Source: Hymenobacter sedentarius
GTDB taxonomy: Bacteria > Bacteroidota > Bacteroidia > Cytophagales > Hymenobacteraceae
Length of the DNA: 64,000 nucleotides
Assembly (NCBI RefSeq): GCF_001507645.1
Contig: NZ_CP013909.1
Location: 1,488,001 to 1,552,000 of the forward strand
Direction: 5' to 3'
The position numbers and the translations under genes are program-made. Below the pieces are notes generated by a model. It was not told the origin of the DNA, did not search any database, and saw only the letters and a list, made by a program, of their open reading frames with translations. Shown here piece after piece: positions 17,219-24,829 of this stretch; the first letter of the stretch is position 1, and every line of letters starts with the position of its first letter.

Positions 17219-18382
17219 TTACGACGTAGCCAGTCCCCGCCCACCGGTGAGCGTAGTATAAATGCCTGGCACCGCCCACCGTAGCAGCGCACCCACTCCC
17301 ACGCTCACCAAGATTACCAGCAGCGGCAGGACGAGGTATGTCAGCAAATGGACGTGCGGCACCGCGGGTGCATAGCGCAACGCCAGTTCGGTAGCATAGT
17401 TCACAAACGGCACGTGCAGCACGTAAATCATGAACGAAAACCCCGTCAGCCAGCGAAACCATCCCCGGGCCATGCACCAGCGCACCAGCCCATTCAGCCC
17501 AAACCAGGCCGTGAGCATGCCGCTGATTTCGCCTACTTTGTGCAGGGCCAGCATCAGCACGGCCAACGGCACCGAAAAAGGTGGGCCGGCATGAAAAGCC
17601 AGCCAGGTTTTTACCACCGTGGCGCCCACCCACAGCGCGGCCACCAGCCCCGGCCGGAACCAAGCCGGCGGCGCCAGCACGTTTTTATCCCGCAGCGCCA
17701 ACCATACGCCTAGCCCAAAAAACAACAACCCTTCGCCCTCAACCAAGGGAAGCGGCACCATGAAAAACCACAACAAGCCCGCCAAGCCGAAGTAAATGCC
17801 TGGCCTCAGCACCGCAATCCTGAGCCAGGGATAAGCCAAATTATACACCAGCAAGCTGCGCAAAAACCACAGCTGGAACGGCGCCGGCATCACCAGCCAG
17901 CGCTGCACCAGCTCGCCCACGGAGTACTGGCTGAGCAGCTGCCGGGGCCAGAACGGGCTGATTTCGGCGTCGATAACGGCTTGGCGCGTGATTGGGAATT
18001 GCTCCAGCGCCCACAAGGCGCCCAGCCACAGCAGGCTCCAGAGCAAATAGGGGAGGCCCAGCGTGCGCAGGCGCCGCCGCACCCGCGCCCCGTGCGGCTC
18101 GTGGCCTTCGCGCCGGGCAAAGAGATAGCCCGAAATGGCAAACAGGATGGGAATGCGAAAACGCAGCAGCCCATTGGCCAGGAAATATTGCAGCCACGTG
18201 CCGACCGTGAGCGGCTCCTGCACCGGCGTAAAGGGCTGCAGGTAGCGCGGGTGCAGGTTGTAGGCATGCACGTACACCAATAGCAGCATGGCTACCAAGG
18301 ACCAAAATTTTAGCTTCTGGCTAAGAAAAGGGTCAAGGCGGGTGGGGGCGGGAACGGGCTGGGCAAGGGGCATGCTGCTCAT
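17219..18382 (-). CDS. Acyltransferase family 3 membrane protein
   Basis: 387-residue inner-membrane protein of the acyltransferase-3 (OafA/WecH-like) family with about ten TM helices. Recognisable stretches are LRFRIPILFAISGYLFARR, RRLRTLGLPYLLWSLLW, PAPFQLWFLRSLLVYN and the late helix TGFSFMIYVLHVPFVNY. These enzymes O-acylate cell-surface sugars or lipids using acyl-CoA; the substrate here is unknown. ATG 18382 (MSSMPLAQP) is chosen; MPLAQ nine bases later is equally possible. It follows pheS on the same strand at a distance of 68 bases but has no functional link to it. Confidence 0.88.
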   Translation of the reverse strand: MSSMPLAQPVPAPTRLDPFLSQKLKFWSLVAMLLLVYVHAYNLHPRYLQPFTPVQEPLTVGTWLQYFLANGLLRFRIPILFAISGYLFARREGHEPHGARVRRRLRTLGLPYLLWSLLWLGALWALEQFPITRQAVIDAEISPFWPRQLLSQYSVGELVQRWLVMPAPFQLWFLRSLLVYNLAYPWLRIAVLRPGIYFGLAGLLWFFMVPLPLVEGEGLLFFGLGVWLALRDKNVLAPPAWFRPGLVAALWVGATVVKTWLAFHAGPPFSVPLAVLMLALHKVGEISGMLTAWFGLNGLVRWCMARGWFRWLTGFSFMIYVLHVPFVNYATELALRYAPAVPHVHLLTYLVLPLLVILVSVGVGALLRWAVPGIYTTLTGGRGLATS

Positions 18383-18450
18383 GATGCAAAAAAGCGGAAA
18401 ACGGTTGTTGGCCAACCATTCCCCGCTTCCCTAAAAGAAAAAGCAATTTG

Positions 18451-19524
18451 CTACAGCGCTTCGAACTGCCGCAAAAACCGCATGTCGTTCTCCGTGAACA
18501 GCCGTAGGTCCTTTATCTGGTACTTGAGCATGGCAATGCGCTCGATGCCCATGCCCCAGGCATAGCCCGAGTATTTGTCGGAATCAATCTTGGCGTTTTC
18601 GAGCACGGCGGGGTCCACCATGCCGCAGCCGCCGATTTCGACCCAGCCCGAGTACTTGCAGATGTTGCAGCCCGCGCCCTTGCAAATGAGGCAGGTGATG
18701 TCAATTTCGGCACTGGGCTCCGTAAACGGGAAGAAGCTGGGCCGGAAGCGGATGTTGATGTCCTGCCCAAACAGCTCCTGCACGAAGTAGTACACCGTCT
18801 GCTTGAGGTCGGCGAAGCTCACGCCTTCGTCAATGAAAATGCCCTCCACCTGGTGGAACATCATGTGCGCCCGGGCCGAGATGGCCTCGTTGCGGAACAC
18901 ACGGCCCGGCATCACGCGGCGGATGGGCAGCGGCTCGGTTTCCATCACGCGCACCTGCACGGTGCTGGTGTGGGTGCGCAGCAGGTGGGGCAGGGCGGGG
19001 GCGCCGGTGGGAGCAGCGTCGGGGTCGGCCGTGCGCGACACCGGGGCCACGAAGAACGTGTCCTGCATGTCGCGCGCGGGGTGGTTTTCGGGGAAGTTGA
19101 GGGCCGTGAAGTTGTGCCAGTCGTCCTCAATCTCGGGGCCTTCGGCCACGGCAAAGCCGATGCGGGCAAACACGCGCAGCATCTCTTCGCGCACCAGCAT
19201 CAGCGGGTGGCGGGTGCCCAGGGCGTTGGGCACCGGGGGCAGGGTGTAGTCAAAATCAGGGTTGGCCGGCGCGTTATCAGCAGCCGACTCGGCGGCTTCC
19301 TGGGCTTCGTCGAATCGGGCCTGGGCCTGCTGCTTGAGAGCATTGAGCTGCTGGCCGACAGCGCGTTTCTCCTCACTGGGTACGGTCTTGAGCTGGTCGA
19401 ACAGGTCGGCCAAGCGGCCTTTGCGGCCGAGGTAGCTGATGCGAAACGCATCGAGGTGGGCGGTGCTGCTCAAGTCGGCCGCCGTAATTTCGGCCGCGAG
19501 GCTGGCAATGGATTCCTGCATCAT
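18451..19524 (-). CDS. pheS: Phenylalanyl-tRNA synthetase alpha subunit
   Basis: 357-residue catalytic subunit of the alpha2-beta2 enzyme that charges tRNA-Phe. An N-terminal coiled-coil arm (about 1-90, tRNA contact) precedes the class II core: motif 1 near HPLMLVREEMLRVFARIGF, motif 2 RVMETEPLPIRRVMPGRVFRNE, and motif 3 in YAWGMGIERIAMLKYQI. A CxxC-CxxC-like cluster (CLICKGAGCNICKYSGW) is typical of bacterial PheS. Start at ATG 19524, with a second ATG directly after it. pheT is not adjacent. A TAACTTTG -7 element sits 5 bases upstream of the start. Confidence 0.96.
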   Translation of the reverse strand: MMQESIASLAAEITAADLSSTAHLDAFRISYLGRKGRLADLFDQLKTVPSEEKRAVGQQLNALKQQAQARFDEAQEAAESAADNAPANPDFDYTLPPVPNALGTRHPLMLVREEMLRVFARIGFAVAEGPEIEDDWHNFTALNFPENHPARDMQDTFFVAPVSRTADPDAAPTGAPALPHLLRTHTSTVQVRVMETEPLPIRRVMPGRVFRNEAISARAHMMFHQVEGIFIDEGVSFADLKQTVYYFVQELFGQDINIRFRPSFFPFTEPSAEIDITCLICKGAGCNICKYSGWVEIGGCGMVDPAVLENAKIDSDKYSGYAWGMGIERIAMLKYQIKDLRLFTENDMRFLRQFEAL

Positions 19525-19529
19525 ACCCG

Positions 19530-19537
19530 CAAAGTTA
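19530..19537 (-). promoter_or_regulatory. Possible -7 element of the pheS promoter
   Basis: The minus strand reads TAACTTTG, matching TAnnTTTG, with the pheS ATG beginning 6 bases after it. No TTG is found at the usual -33 position. If functional, pheS mRNA would be nearly leaderless, as would rlmN. Confidence 0.45.
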
Positions 19538-19664
19538 GGGCACGAGGCGGGCCTTAGCGGAACCTTTTGCGTATGCAGGCAGGAACTTATCCTTTCAACT
19601 TACCCTTCCTGTCGCTACCTTCCGGTTACTGTCATTTCTACTTTGCTTTTAAGCTCTTCTGTAT

Positions 19665-20357
19665 ATGAAACGCCCCCTGTTCTCGCTCCTGTTCGTCGTA
19701 GCCGTTGCTACTACCGCCTCTGCCCAAGCCGGCTGGGGCTCTTCTGACTCCTGGGGCGCCCCCAAGAAAAGCTCGGCTAAGAAAGCCACCACGGGCGGCC
19801 AGAACCGGGCCACTGGCAACGAAAAGACCCCGCAGAACGACGGGCGCACCGTCTCGCCGTACCCCAGCGGCCCCGCCAAACCCGACGCCAACCCCGGCAA
19901 TACCGCCTCGACGCCGCCCGACAATAGCTTTATCCCCGGCACTACCAGCAACTCCACCCAGGGCGGCAACGACCGCCAGGGCATGTCGGCGGCTCCCGGC
20001 ACGCCGGTGATGCTGCAAAGCGGCCGCAACGTGATGGCCAACGATGCCGCCGCTGCCCGCGAGCGCCGTCTCAACCACATGAATAAGCTCAACGGCCGTC
20101 CGGCCGCCGTGCCCACCCAGGTAGATGGCAGCGCCATCAATGCTGACCAGCCCGCTGGCGCCGCCACCGGTACGAACATGGGCGCTGCCGGCAATGCCAA
20201 CGCCGGTGCCGGCAACAAAGCCGGCGGCCTGGACGCCGCTGCCCCCGCTAATGCAATGGCCCCGGCCGCTGCTCCAGCTTCGGGAAGAACTGAGAAAGCC
20301 GCTCCCGCGAAGACCAAAACCAAGAAAAAAGCAGCCCCTGCGCCGGCTGGCTGGTAG
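19665..20357 (+). CDS. Exported low-complexity Ala/Pro/Lys-rich protein
   Basis: 230 residues with signal peptide MKRPLFSLLFVVAVATTASAQ. The mature part is low-complexity: Gly/Ser/Asn-rich, then a GMSAAPGTPVMLQSGRNV segment, then Ala-rich and finally a basic Lys/Ala/Pro tail (KTKTKKKAAPAPAGW). No globular domain is evident. The APGTPV segment matches the motif in the next two units (20540-20698 and 20880-21308), so these form a local family of secreted proteins. The start at ATG 19665 opens the signal peptide. A strong terminator follows at 20450. Function unknown. Confidence 0.7.
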   Translation: MKRPLFSLLFVVAVATTASAQAGWGSSDSWGAPKKSSAKKATTGGQNRATGNEKTPQNDGRTVSPYPSGPAKPDANPGNTASTPPDNSFIPGTTSNSTQGGNDRQGMSAAPGTPVMLQSGRNVMANDAAAARERRLNHMNKLNGRPAAVPTQVDGSAINADQPAGAATGTNMGAAGNANAGAGNKAGGLDAAAPANAMAPAAAPASGRTEKAAPAKTKTKKKAAPAPAGW

Positions 20358-20449
20358 GCGGATGAAGCCCGGCGGGCTGAGTGCTGAGCAAGTTTGTTTG
20401 CGGTACTCTCACCCCGTGGCACTCGCCAGCCATCTGCAGCAATTTTCTG

Positions 20450-20485
20450 CCCGCCCAATCTTTGCAAGGTTGGGCGGGTTTTTTT
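20450..20485 (+). terminator. Intrinsic terminator
   Basis: CCCGCCCAA, an 11-nt loop, TTGGGCGGG, then seven T. It follows the 19665-20357 gene by 92 bases and points in its direction. Confidence 0.85.
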
Positions 20486-20539
20486 CTGCGCTGAATGCAG
20501 CTGCGTTGCAGCCGGGGCTGTGCGAGAGGAGCGCGCACG

Positions 20540-20698
20540 GCCGATAGCCTGAATGGTAAAGCCAAGCTCAAGACCGAGAACGTGTACGCCGCGCCCGGCG
20601 AGCCCGTAATTTTGCAACAAGGAAAAGTTGGCTCCTACGATGGCAAAGCTGCTAAATCCAGGCCAACCCGCGCCAGCACCACCTTGCTGCCCAAGTAG
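20540..20698 (+). pseudogene. Truncated copy of a small secreted protein
   Basis: The frame ending at TAG 20696-20698 codes for KLKTENVYAAPGEPVILQQGK and then a basic tail. This aligns with the C-terminal part of the 20880-21308 protein (ANVYAAPGMPVHIRTSK). No signal peptide precedes it: the reading begins within GC-rich sequence after a terminator, and the nearest ATG (about 20553) is out of frame. I take it as a 5'-truncated paralogue; a short, unsecreted ORF from ATG 20495 is the alternative. Confidence 0.5.
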
Positions 20699-20760
20699 CG
20701 TCTTGGCCGTAGGGGTAAGCCAATAATTTCTGCCGGCTCCCGGGCTCCGGTTGGACTGCT

Positions 20761-20787
20761 AAAAAGCGGCCCGACCGGGCTTTTTTT
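20761..20787 (+). terminator. Short intrinsic terminator
   Basis: GCCCGACCGGGC hairpin (stem about 4-5 bp) followed by seven T and preceded by five A. It separates the truncated paralogue from the next secreted-protein gene. Confidence 0.55.
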
Positions 20788-20879
20788 ATGGCCGGAAACG
20801 AAAAGGAGCGGGTTTGGGAAAACATGGCACGGTTATCGATTTTACCCCAGGCATCCGCTCACTTATTCTTTTTCCAGCT

Positions 20880-21308
20880 ATGTTCCGTTCCCTGATTACG
20901 CTCGCCCTGTCGTTGTTTTTGGTAGCCGAGGCCTCGGCCCAGACCGCTCCCGCAACCACCACAAAAACCACGGCCAAATTGGCGAAAGCCACGGCCCGCA
21001 CCGCCCGCCGAGCCGACAAAAAGGCCCGCCGCGTGGCCCTGAAAACGACGCCTACCGTGCCGAGCGTAAACGACGGCTGGCCTCCCCTGGAAGATTCCCA
21101 AACGGTAGTTGCCTCCAACACTTCGGTTGATGCCTCCGGCGCCGATATGTCGTATGGCGCGGCTGCTTCCCGCGGCGAGCTCGACAACGCCAATGTTTAT
21201 GCCGCTCCCGGCATGCCCGTGCACATCCGCACCAGCAAGGTGCCCGTGCCCTACAGCGTACGTCCTCCCCGCAAGCCCGTCAGCACCCAAACCACGCTCG
21301 GCAACTAG
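20880..21308 (+). CDS. Small exported basic protein with APGxPV motif
   Basis: 142 residues. The signal peptide MFRSLITLALSLFLVAEASAQ is followed by a Thr/Ala/Lys/Arg-rich basic segment (KATARTARRADKKARRVALK), an acidic/polar middle, and the C-terminal motif NVYAAPGMPVHIRTSK with a basic Pro-rich tail. ATG 20880 is chosen because it opens the signal peptide; the longer frame adds a non-signal leader. It is the intact member of the local family that includes the 20540 fragment and, more loosely, the 19665 gene. No known domain; it may be intrinsically disordered in the periplasm. Function unknown. Confidence 0.7.
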   Translation: MFRSLITLALSLFLVAEASAQTAPATTTKTTAKLAKATARTARRADKKARRVALKTTPTVPSVNDGWPPLEDSQTVVASNTSVDASGADMSYGAAASRGELDNANVYAAPGMPVHIRTSKVPVPYSVRPPRKPVSTQTTLGN

Positions 21309-21488
21309 TCGCGGTGCCGGTCCGGTCTGGAACCGAGCTCAACGAGCGCGAATAGCATTTCATCGGCTTCCGTTATGTGCCCTGTCACCTCCCCCGGCGA
21401 TTGTGCGTATGACGGGAGCCGATGAGCTTTCGGCCCGGCTTGGGTAAGCCGGGTCTGCTTTTCACCCACCCACATATTTTGCCGCTGT

Positions 21489-21854
21489 ATGCTCCGCTAC
21501 GTTTTCGCCTCTCTCGTCATTCTCAGCTTTGCCGTGGCCGATGCCAGCGCGCAAACCAAGCCCCGCGCCGCCCGCAAGAAGATTGCGCCCTACTCCAGCC
21601 GCAAGCCCCGCACGGCTTCTACCGTCAAAATCAACCCCCATACCGGCAAGCCCTACGGCGCCGGCGTGCCGCAGGACCTGAAGGACGGCACGTACTACCT
21701 GGCGCCCAGCATGGCCATGCGCAAGCAGGAAGGCTACCGGGCCAACGGCGGCTACAACGACAACCGCGCCCGGCGCGCCGCTACGCCCAAGCCTGCCAAC
21801 AGCTCCCTGAGCCGCGACAGCAACGTGCCCGTGGCCCCGGCCAAACGTAAATAA
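21489..21854 (+). CDS. Small exported basic protein
   Basis: 121 residues with signal peptide MLRYVFASLVILSFAVADASAQ. The mature part is strongly basic (KPRAARKKIAPYSSRKPRTAS) with a central INPHTGKPYGAGVPQDLKDGTYYLAPSMAMRKQEGY segment and ends PVAPAKRK. It is the third intact member of the run of short exported basic proteins but lacks the APGxPV motif; YYLAPSMAM may be a divergent equivalent. The gene is convergent with the M16 peptidase, with 15 bases between the stops. No function can be assigned. Confidence 0.65.
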   Translation: MLRYVFASLVILSFAVADASAQTKPRAARKKIAPYSSRKPRTASTVKINPHTGKPYGAGVPQDLKDGTYYLAPSMAMRKQEGYRANGGYNDNRARRAATPKPANSSLSRDSNVPVAPAKRK

Positions 21855-21869
21855 ACCGGCGCGCCGCCG

Positions 21870-23105
21870 CTATACCGCCTCGTAGTACAGCGTACTGCAG
21901 TTCTCAGGCCGCAGCACGGTTTGGGCGGCGGTGCGCACGTCGGCCACGGTCACGGCCTGAATGCGGCGGCTCTCGTCGTTTACCAGGTTGGCATCGCCCT
22001 GGAGCTTGCTGTACGCCAGGTTCAGGGCGCGGTTTAATAGATCAATTTCTCCGAAAACCAGGCTGCTCTCGGCCTGGTTTTTTACTTTTTCGAGCTCCTG
22101 GGCATCCACGTCGGCGGCCAGGAATTCGGCCACTACGGCTTCTACTGCGGCATCGGCGGCCTGCAGGTCCACGCCCGCATTCAGCTTGCCGCTGATAACG
22201 AGCAGGCCCGGGTCGAGCGAGCCAGTAAGCGAGGCCGAAATGTTGTTGAACAGCGCCTGCTCCTTCACCAGCCGCTGGTGCAGGCGGGCCGACTTGCCCC
22301 GGCCCAGCACGTCGCTGAGCAGGTCCACGGCGTGGTAGCGCTCATCGGAGCGGGCGGGCATGTGGTAGGCTTTGTACAGGGCGCTCAGCGGCACGGGGGC
22401 CGAGGCGCGCAGGTGCCGCGCTTCGTGCTGCGCGGGCTCGGCGGGCAGCTGGCGCCGGTAGGCCGGGCCGCCGGGAATGGGGCCGAACCACTTTTCGGCC
22501 AGGCGGCGCACTTCGGCTTCGCTTACGGCGCCGGCCACCACCAAAATGGCATTTTGGGGTGCGTAGTGCTTCTGAAAAAAGCCGCGCACGTCGTCCATTA
22601 CCGCGTTTTCGATGTGCGAAATCTCCTTGCCGATGGTGTTCCACTGGTAGGGGTGGGTGTGGTAGGCCAGGGGCTTGAGCTTGAGCCAGACGTCGCCGTA
22701 AGGCTGGTTGAGGTAGCTCTGTTTGAATTCTTCCACCACCACTTTGCGCTGTACTTCCAGGCCGTTTTCGGAGAAGGCCAGGTTCAGCATCCGGTCGCTT
22801 TCGAGCCAGAAGCCGGTTTCGAGGTTGGCAGCCGGCAAGGAGAGGTAATAGTTGGTGACGTCGGAGCTGGTGAAGGCGTTGTTTTCGCCGCCCACGCGCT
22901 GCAGCGGCTCATCGTAGCTCGGGATGTTCACCGACCCCGAAAACATAAGATGCTCAAATAAGTGGGCAAAGCCGGTGTGGCCGGGGTCTTCGTCGCGCGA
23001 GCCCACGTCGTACATCACGTTGAGCACGGCCATGGGGGTTGAAAAATCTTCGTGAACGATGCAGCGCAGGCCGTTATCGAGGGTGAATTCGGTGAAGTGA
23101 ATCAT
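21870..23105 (-). CDS. M16 family zinc metallopeptidase
   Basis: 411 residues of a pitrilysin-type (M16) peptidase: the inverted zinc motif HLFEH (His 48, Glu 51, His 52) within DPGHTGFAHLFEHLMFSGS, and a downstream Glu in the EEFKQSYLNQPYG region as third ligand. The C-terminal half is the usual non-catalytic M16 domain. The protein is about the length of a single M16 subunit rather than a fused one. No signal peptide is seen, so it is probably cytoplasmic, although some relatives are exported. Start at ATG 23105. Confidence 0.92.
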   Translation of the reverse strand: MIHFTEFTLDNGLRCIVHEDFSTPMAVLNVMYDVGSRDEDPGHTGFAHLFEHLMFSGSVNIPSYDEPLQRVGGENNAFTSSDVTNYYLSLPAANLETGFWLESDRMLNLAFSENGLEVQRKVVVEEFKQSYLNQPYGDVWLKLKPLAYHTHPYQWNTIGKEISHIENAVMDDVRGFFQKHYAPQNAILVVAGAVSEAEVRRLAEKWFGPIPGGPAYRRQLPAEPAQHEARHLRASAPVPLSALYKAYHMPARSDERYHAVDLLSDVLGRGKSARLHQRLVKEQALFNNISASLTGSLDPGLLVISGKLNAGVDLQAADAAVEAVVAEFLAADVDAQELEKVKNQAESSLVFGEIDLLNRALNLAYSKLQGDANLVNDESRRIQAVTVADVRTAAQTVLRPENCSTLYYEAV

Positions 23106-23444
23106 GAAAGCAAAGATTGCAGGGCGGGCAAGATAGGAGTAAGCCAGCGGCTCAAGCCCTGGCTACTACCAATACTACCCACCCGGAGGAAAGTTCGGTC
23201 GCGGCCAAGGCCCCGCCTTGTGGATAAGGACGAGCGGCTGCGTTCGTAAAGGTATTGTGGGGCCGGCGCGTTCCGCGCCTTCGGCCAGGTCTTTGCAGGT
23301 GCGAAGGCCGCCGGAGCCTAGCCTGCCAATTGCTGCTGAAACGGTTGGGCTAAAGAAACACAAAGTCTTATATGTAAATTCGCCAATGGCCGCATTTGGC
23401 TTGTTAGCAAACCCGCTATGCTCCCAAAATTACCTTCCGGCCCG
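23106..23444. other. 339-base gap without a recognised gene
   Basis: It lies between the divergent M16 peptidase and the broken lipoprotein gene and should hold both promoters. I see a small perfect hairpin (GGCGCG, TTC, CGCGCC at 23265-23279) and a less GC-rich stretch from about 23360 to 23430 that may be the lipoprotein promoter. There is no convincing ORF or RNA gene. Confidence 0.5.
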
Positions 23445-24017
23445 ATGATAAAATGGGTGACTTTCCTGTCGGTAGCACCGCTGCTAATCAGCTGCGAAGA
23501 TTAGCTGGAGAAGCTCTATCCGGAGCCGCAGCCGGTGCAGCTGCCCGCCGCTACCCAGGTCGGGGCCAATACCTTCGGCTGCCTCGTGAATGGGCAGGTG
23601 TGGGAGGCGAACAACACCCGCACGCTGGCCGGCAAGGTGATTACGCCCACTGTCCGCTACCACGGGGGCGAGCTGCAGCTCGATGCGTTCCGGCGCCTAC
23701 AGGTAGACGGCCCCATTAGCAACTTCCATTTTGTGGTGGGCCACGTGACCGGGCCGGGCGTGTACGAGTTGAGCCAGTCGCAACCCGGCCGCCAGGTGCA
23801 GCTGAAAACCGCCAGCGGCCTCGTGGAATACGTGGCCACTGAGCCGCAAGCCGGTACCCTCACCATCACGCGCCTCGATACCACGGGCGCGCATCCCTTT
23901 GTAGCCGGCCGCTTCGAGCTGCGGGCTGTGCCTGGCCCGGCGGCCCCGCGGTCTGCCGACTTGCTGGCCGAAGTGCGGATAACCGAAGGCCGGTTCGATA
24001 TTCAGCTCAACCCCTAG
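23445..24017 (+). pseudogene. Lipoprotein gene interrupted by an in-frame amber codon
   Basis: From ATG 23445 the frame reads MIKWVTFLSVAPLLISC, a lipoprotein signal with lipobox LISC, then Glu-Asp, then TAG at 23502-23504. The same frame continues without further interruption for 171 codons: LEKLYPEPQPVQLPAATQVG and then ANTFGCLVNGQVWEANN, a beginning common in Bacteroidota lipoproteins of unknown function. The stop thus lies two codons after the lipidated Cys and separates the signal from the whole mature domain. An upstream ATG (23418) is also in frame. It may be a nonsense pseudogene, a sequencing error, or a readthrough case; a GTG at 23535 could otherwise start an unexported fragment. 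Confidence 0.7.
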
Positions 24018-24028
24018 GCGCCGGCTAC

Positions 24029-24739
24029 TCAGGGCTTGCGGGTAGCAGCCGGGTAGAGTGTGGTGGCCAGCGTGACGCCCAGCCAGCGGCTGTACACGTC
24101 GTGGCGGGCTTCGCGCGTGCTTACTCCCCCGCTTGGGCTGTGATAGCTGTCCGGGTAGCCGTAGGCATAGCTGGGGGTGAGCGGCGCGTGCACGCGCAGG
24201 CCCAGCGTGGTTTCGTAGCGGTGCCATGGCAGCAGGCGCACCTCAAGGCCCACCATCCCCGTGAGCTCTACCGGGCGCGGGTAGTAGGCCGCGTCGTGGC
24301 CGGAGTGGCCCAGCGCGAAGGTGGGCCCAGCGCCGGCCAGCAGGTGCAACCCCTTGGCTGGCGAGGAAGTGCGCACATAAACGGGCGTAAAGAGCCGCCA
24401 TTGGTGCAGCGTCTGGGCTGGGTGGTACGCGTAAGTGGGAACGGTAATATCCTGTTGTTGAAAATCAACCACCACCGTGCAACGGGTCAGCAGCGCTTCG
24501 GCCCCGAGGCTGACCAACGGCCCGGCAAAGTAGCGCGTGGCCCCAACGCCTACCAGGGGCCCGGCCGCTACTTCATGGTACTCGCGCCGGTAGTCGCCGT
24601 GCTGGCTAGTGGCCGCGCCCAGGCCCACGCGGAGGCTCCAGCCCCATTGCGAAACGGAGTCGGCGCCCGTGGCTCGGGTCTGGGCCGTGGCCCCGTGGCA
24701 GGCCAGCATGCTGAAAGCACTGAGTAGCAGTAGGCGCAT
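24029..24739 (-). CDS. Putative outer-membrane beta-barrel protein
   Basis: 236 residues with signal peptide MRLLLLSAFSMLACHGATAQ. The mature protein shows alternating beta strands rich in Gly, Tyr and aromatic residues (WGWSLRVGLGAATSQ, GLHLLAGAGPTFALGH, YSRWLGVTLATTLYP) and ends in a short strand, as in small outer-membrane barrels. A much longer reading frame runs upstream, antisense to the E1 gene, but it is an artefact of high GC; ATG 24739 starts the signal peptide. The gene is divergent from the E1 dehydrogenase gene. Function unknown. Confidence 0.75.
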   Translation of the reverse strand: MRLLLLSAFSMLACHGATAQTRATGADSVSQWGWSLRVGLGAATSQHGDYRREYHEVAAGPLVGVGATRYFAGPLVSLGAEALLTRCTVVVDFQQQDITVPTYAYHPAQTLHQWRLFTPVYVRTSSPAKGLHLLAGAGPTFALGHSGHDAAYYPRPVELTGMVGLEVRLLPWHRYETTLGLRVHAPLTPSYAYGYPDSYHSPSGGVSTREARHDVYSRWLGVTLATTLYPAATRKP

Positions 24740-24793
24740 GAGGTTGGTAGTGGTAATTGAGCCAGAACCAAATATAGGCGCCGCCTCTCCTGC

Positions 24794-24801
24794 TACCTTT
24801 G
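24794..24801 (+). promoter_or_regulatory. Possible -7 element for the E1 dehydrogenase gene
   Basis: TACCTTTG matches TAnnTTTG and lies 28 bases before the ATG at 24830. No well-placed -33 TTG is visible, so confidence is limited. Confidence 0.45.
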
Positions 24802-24829
24802 CCGGACTCCCGTTGTTCTCTTCCCGCCC

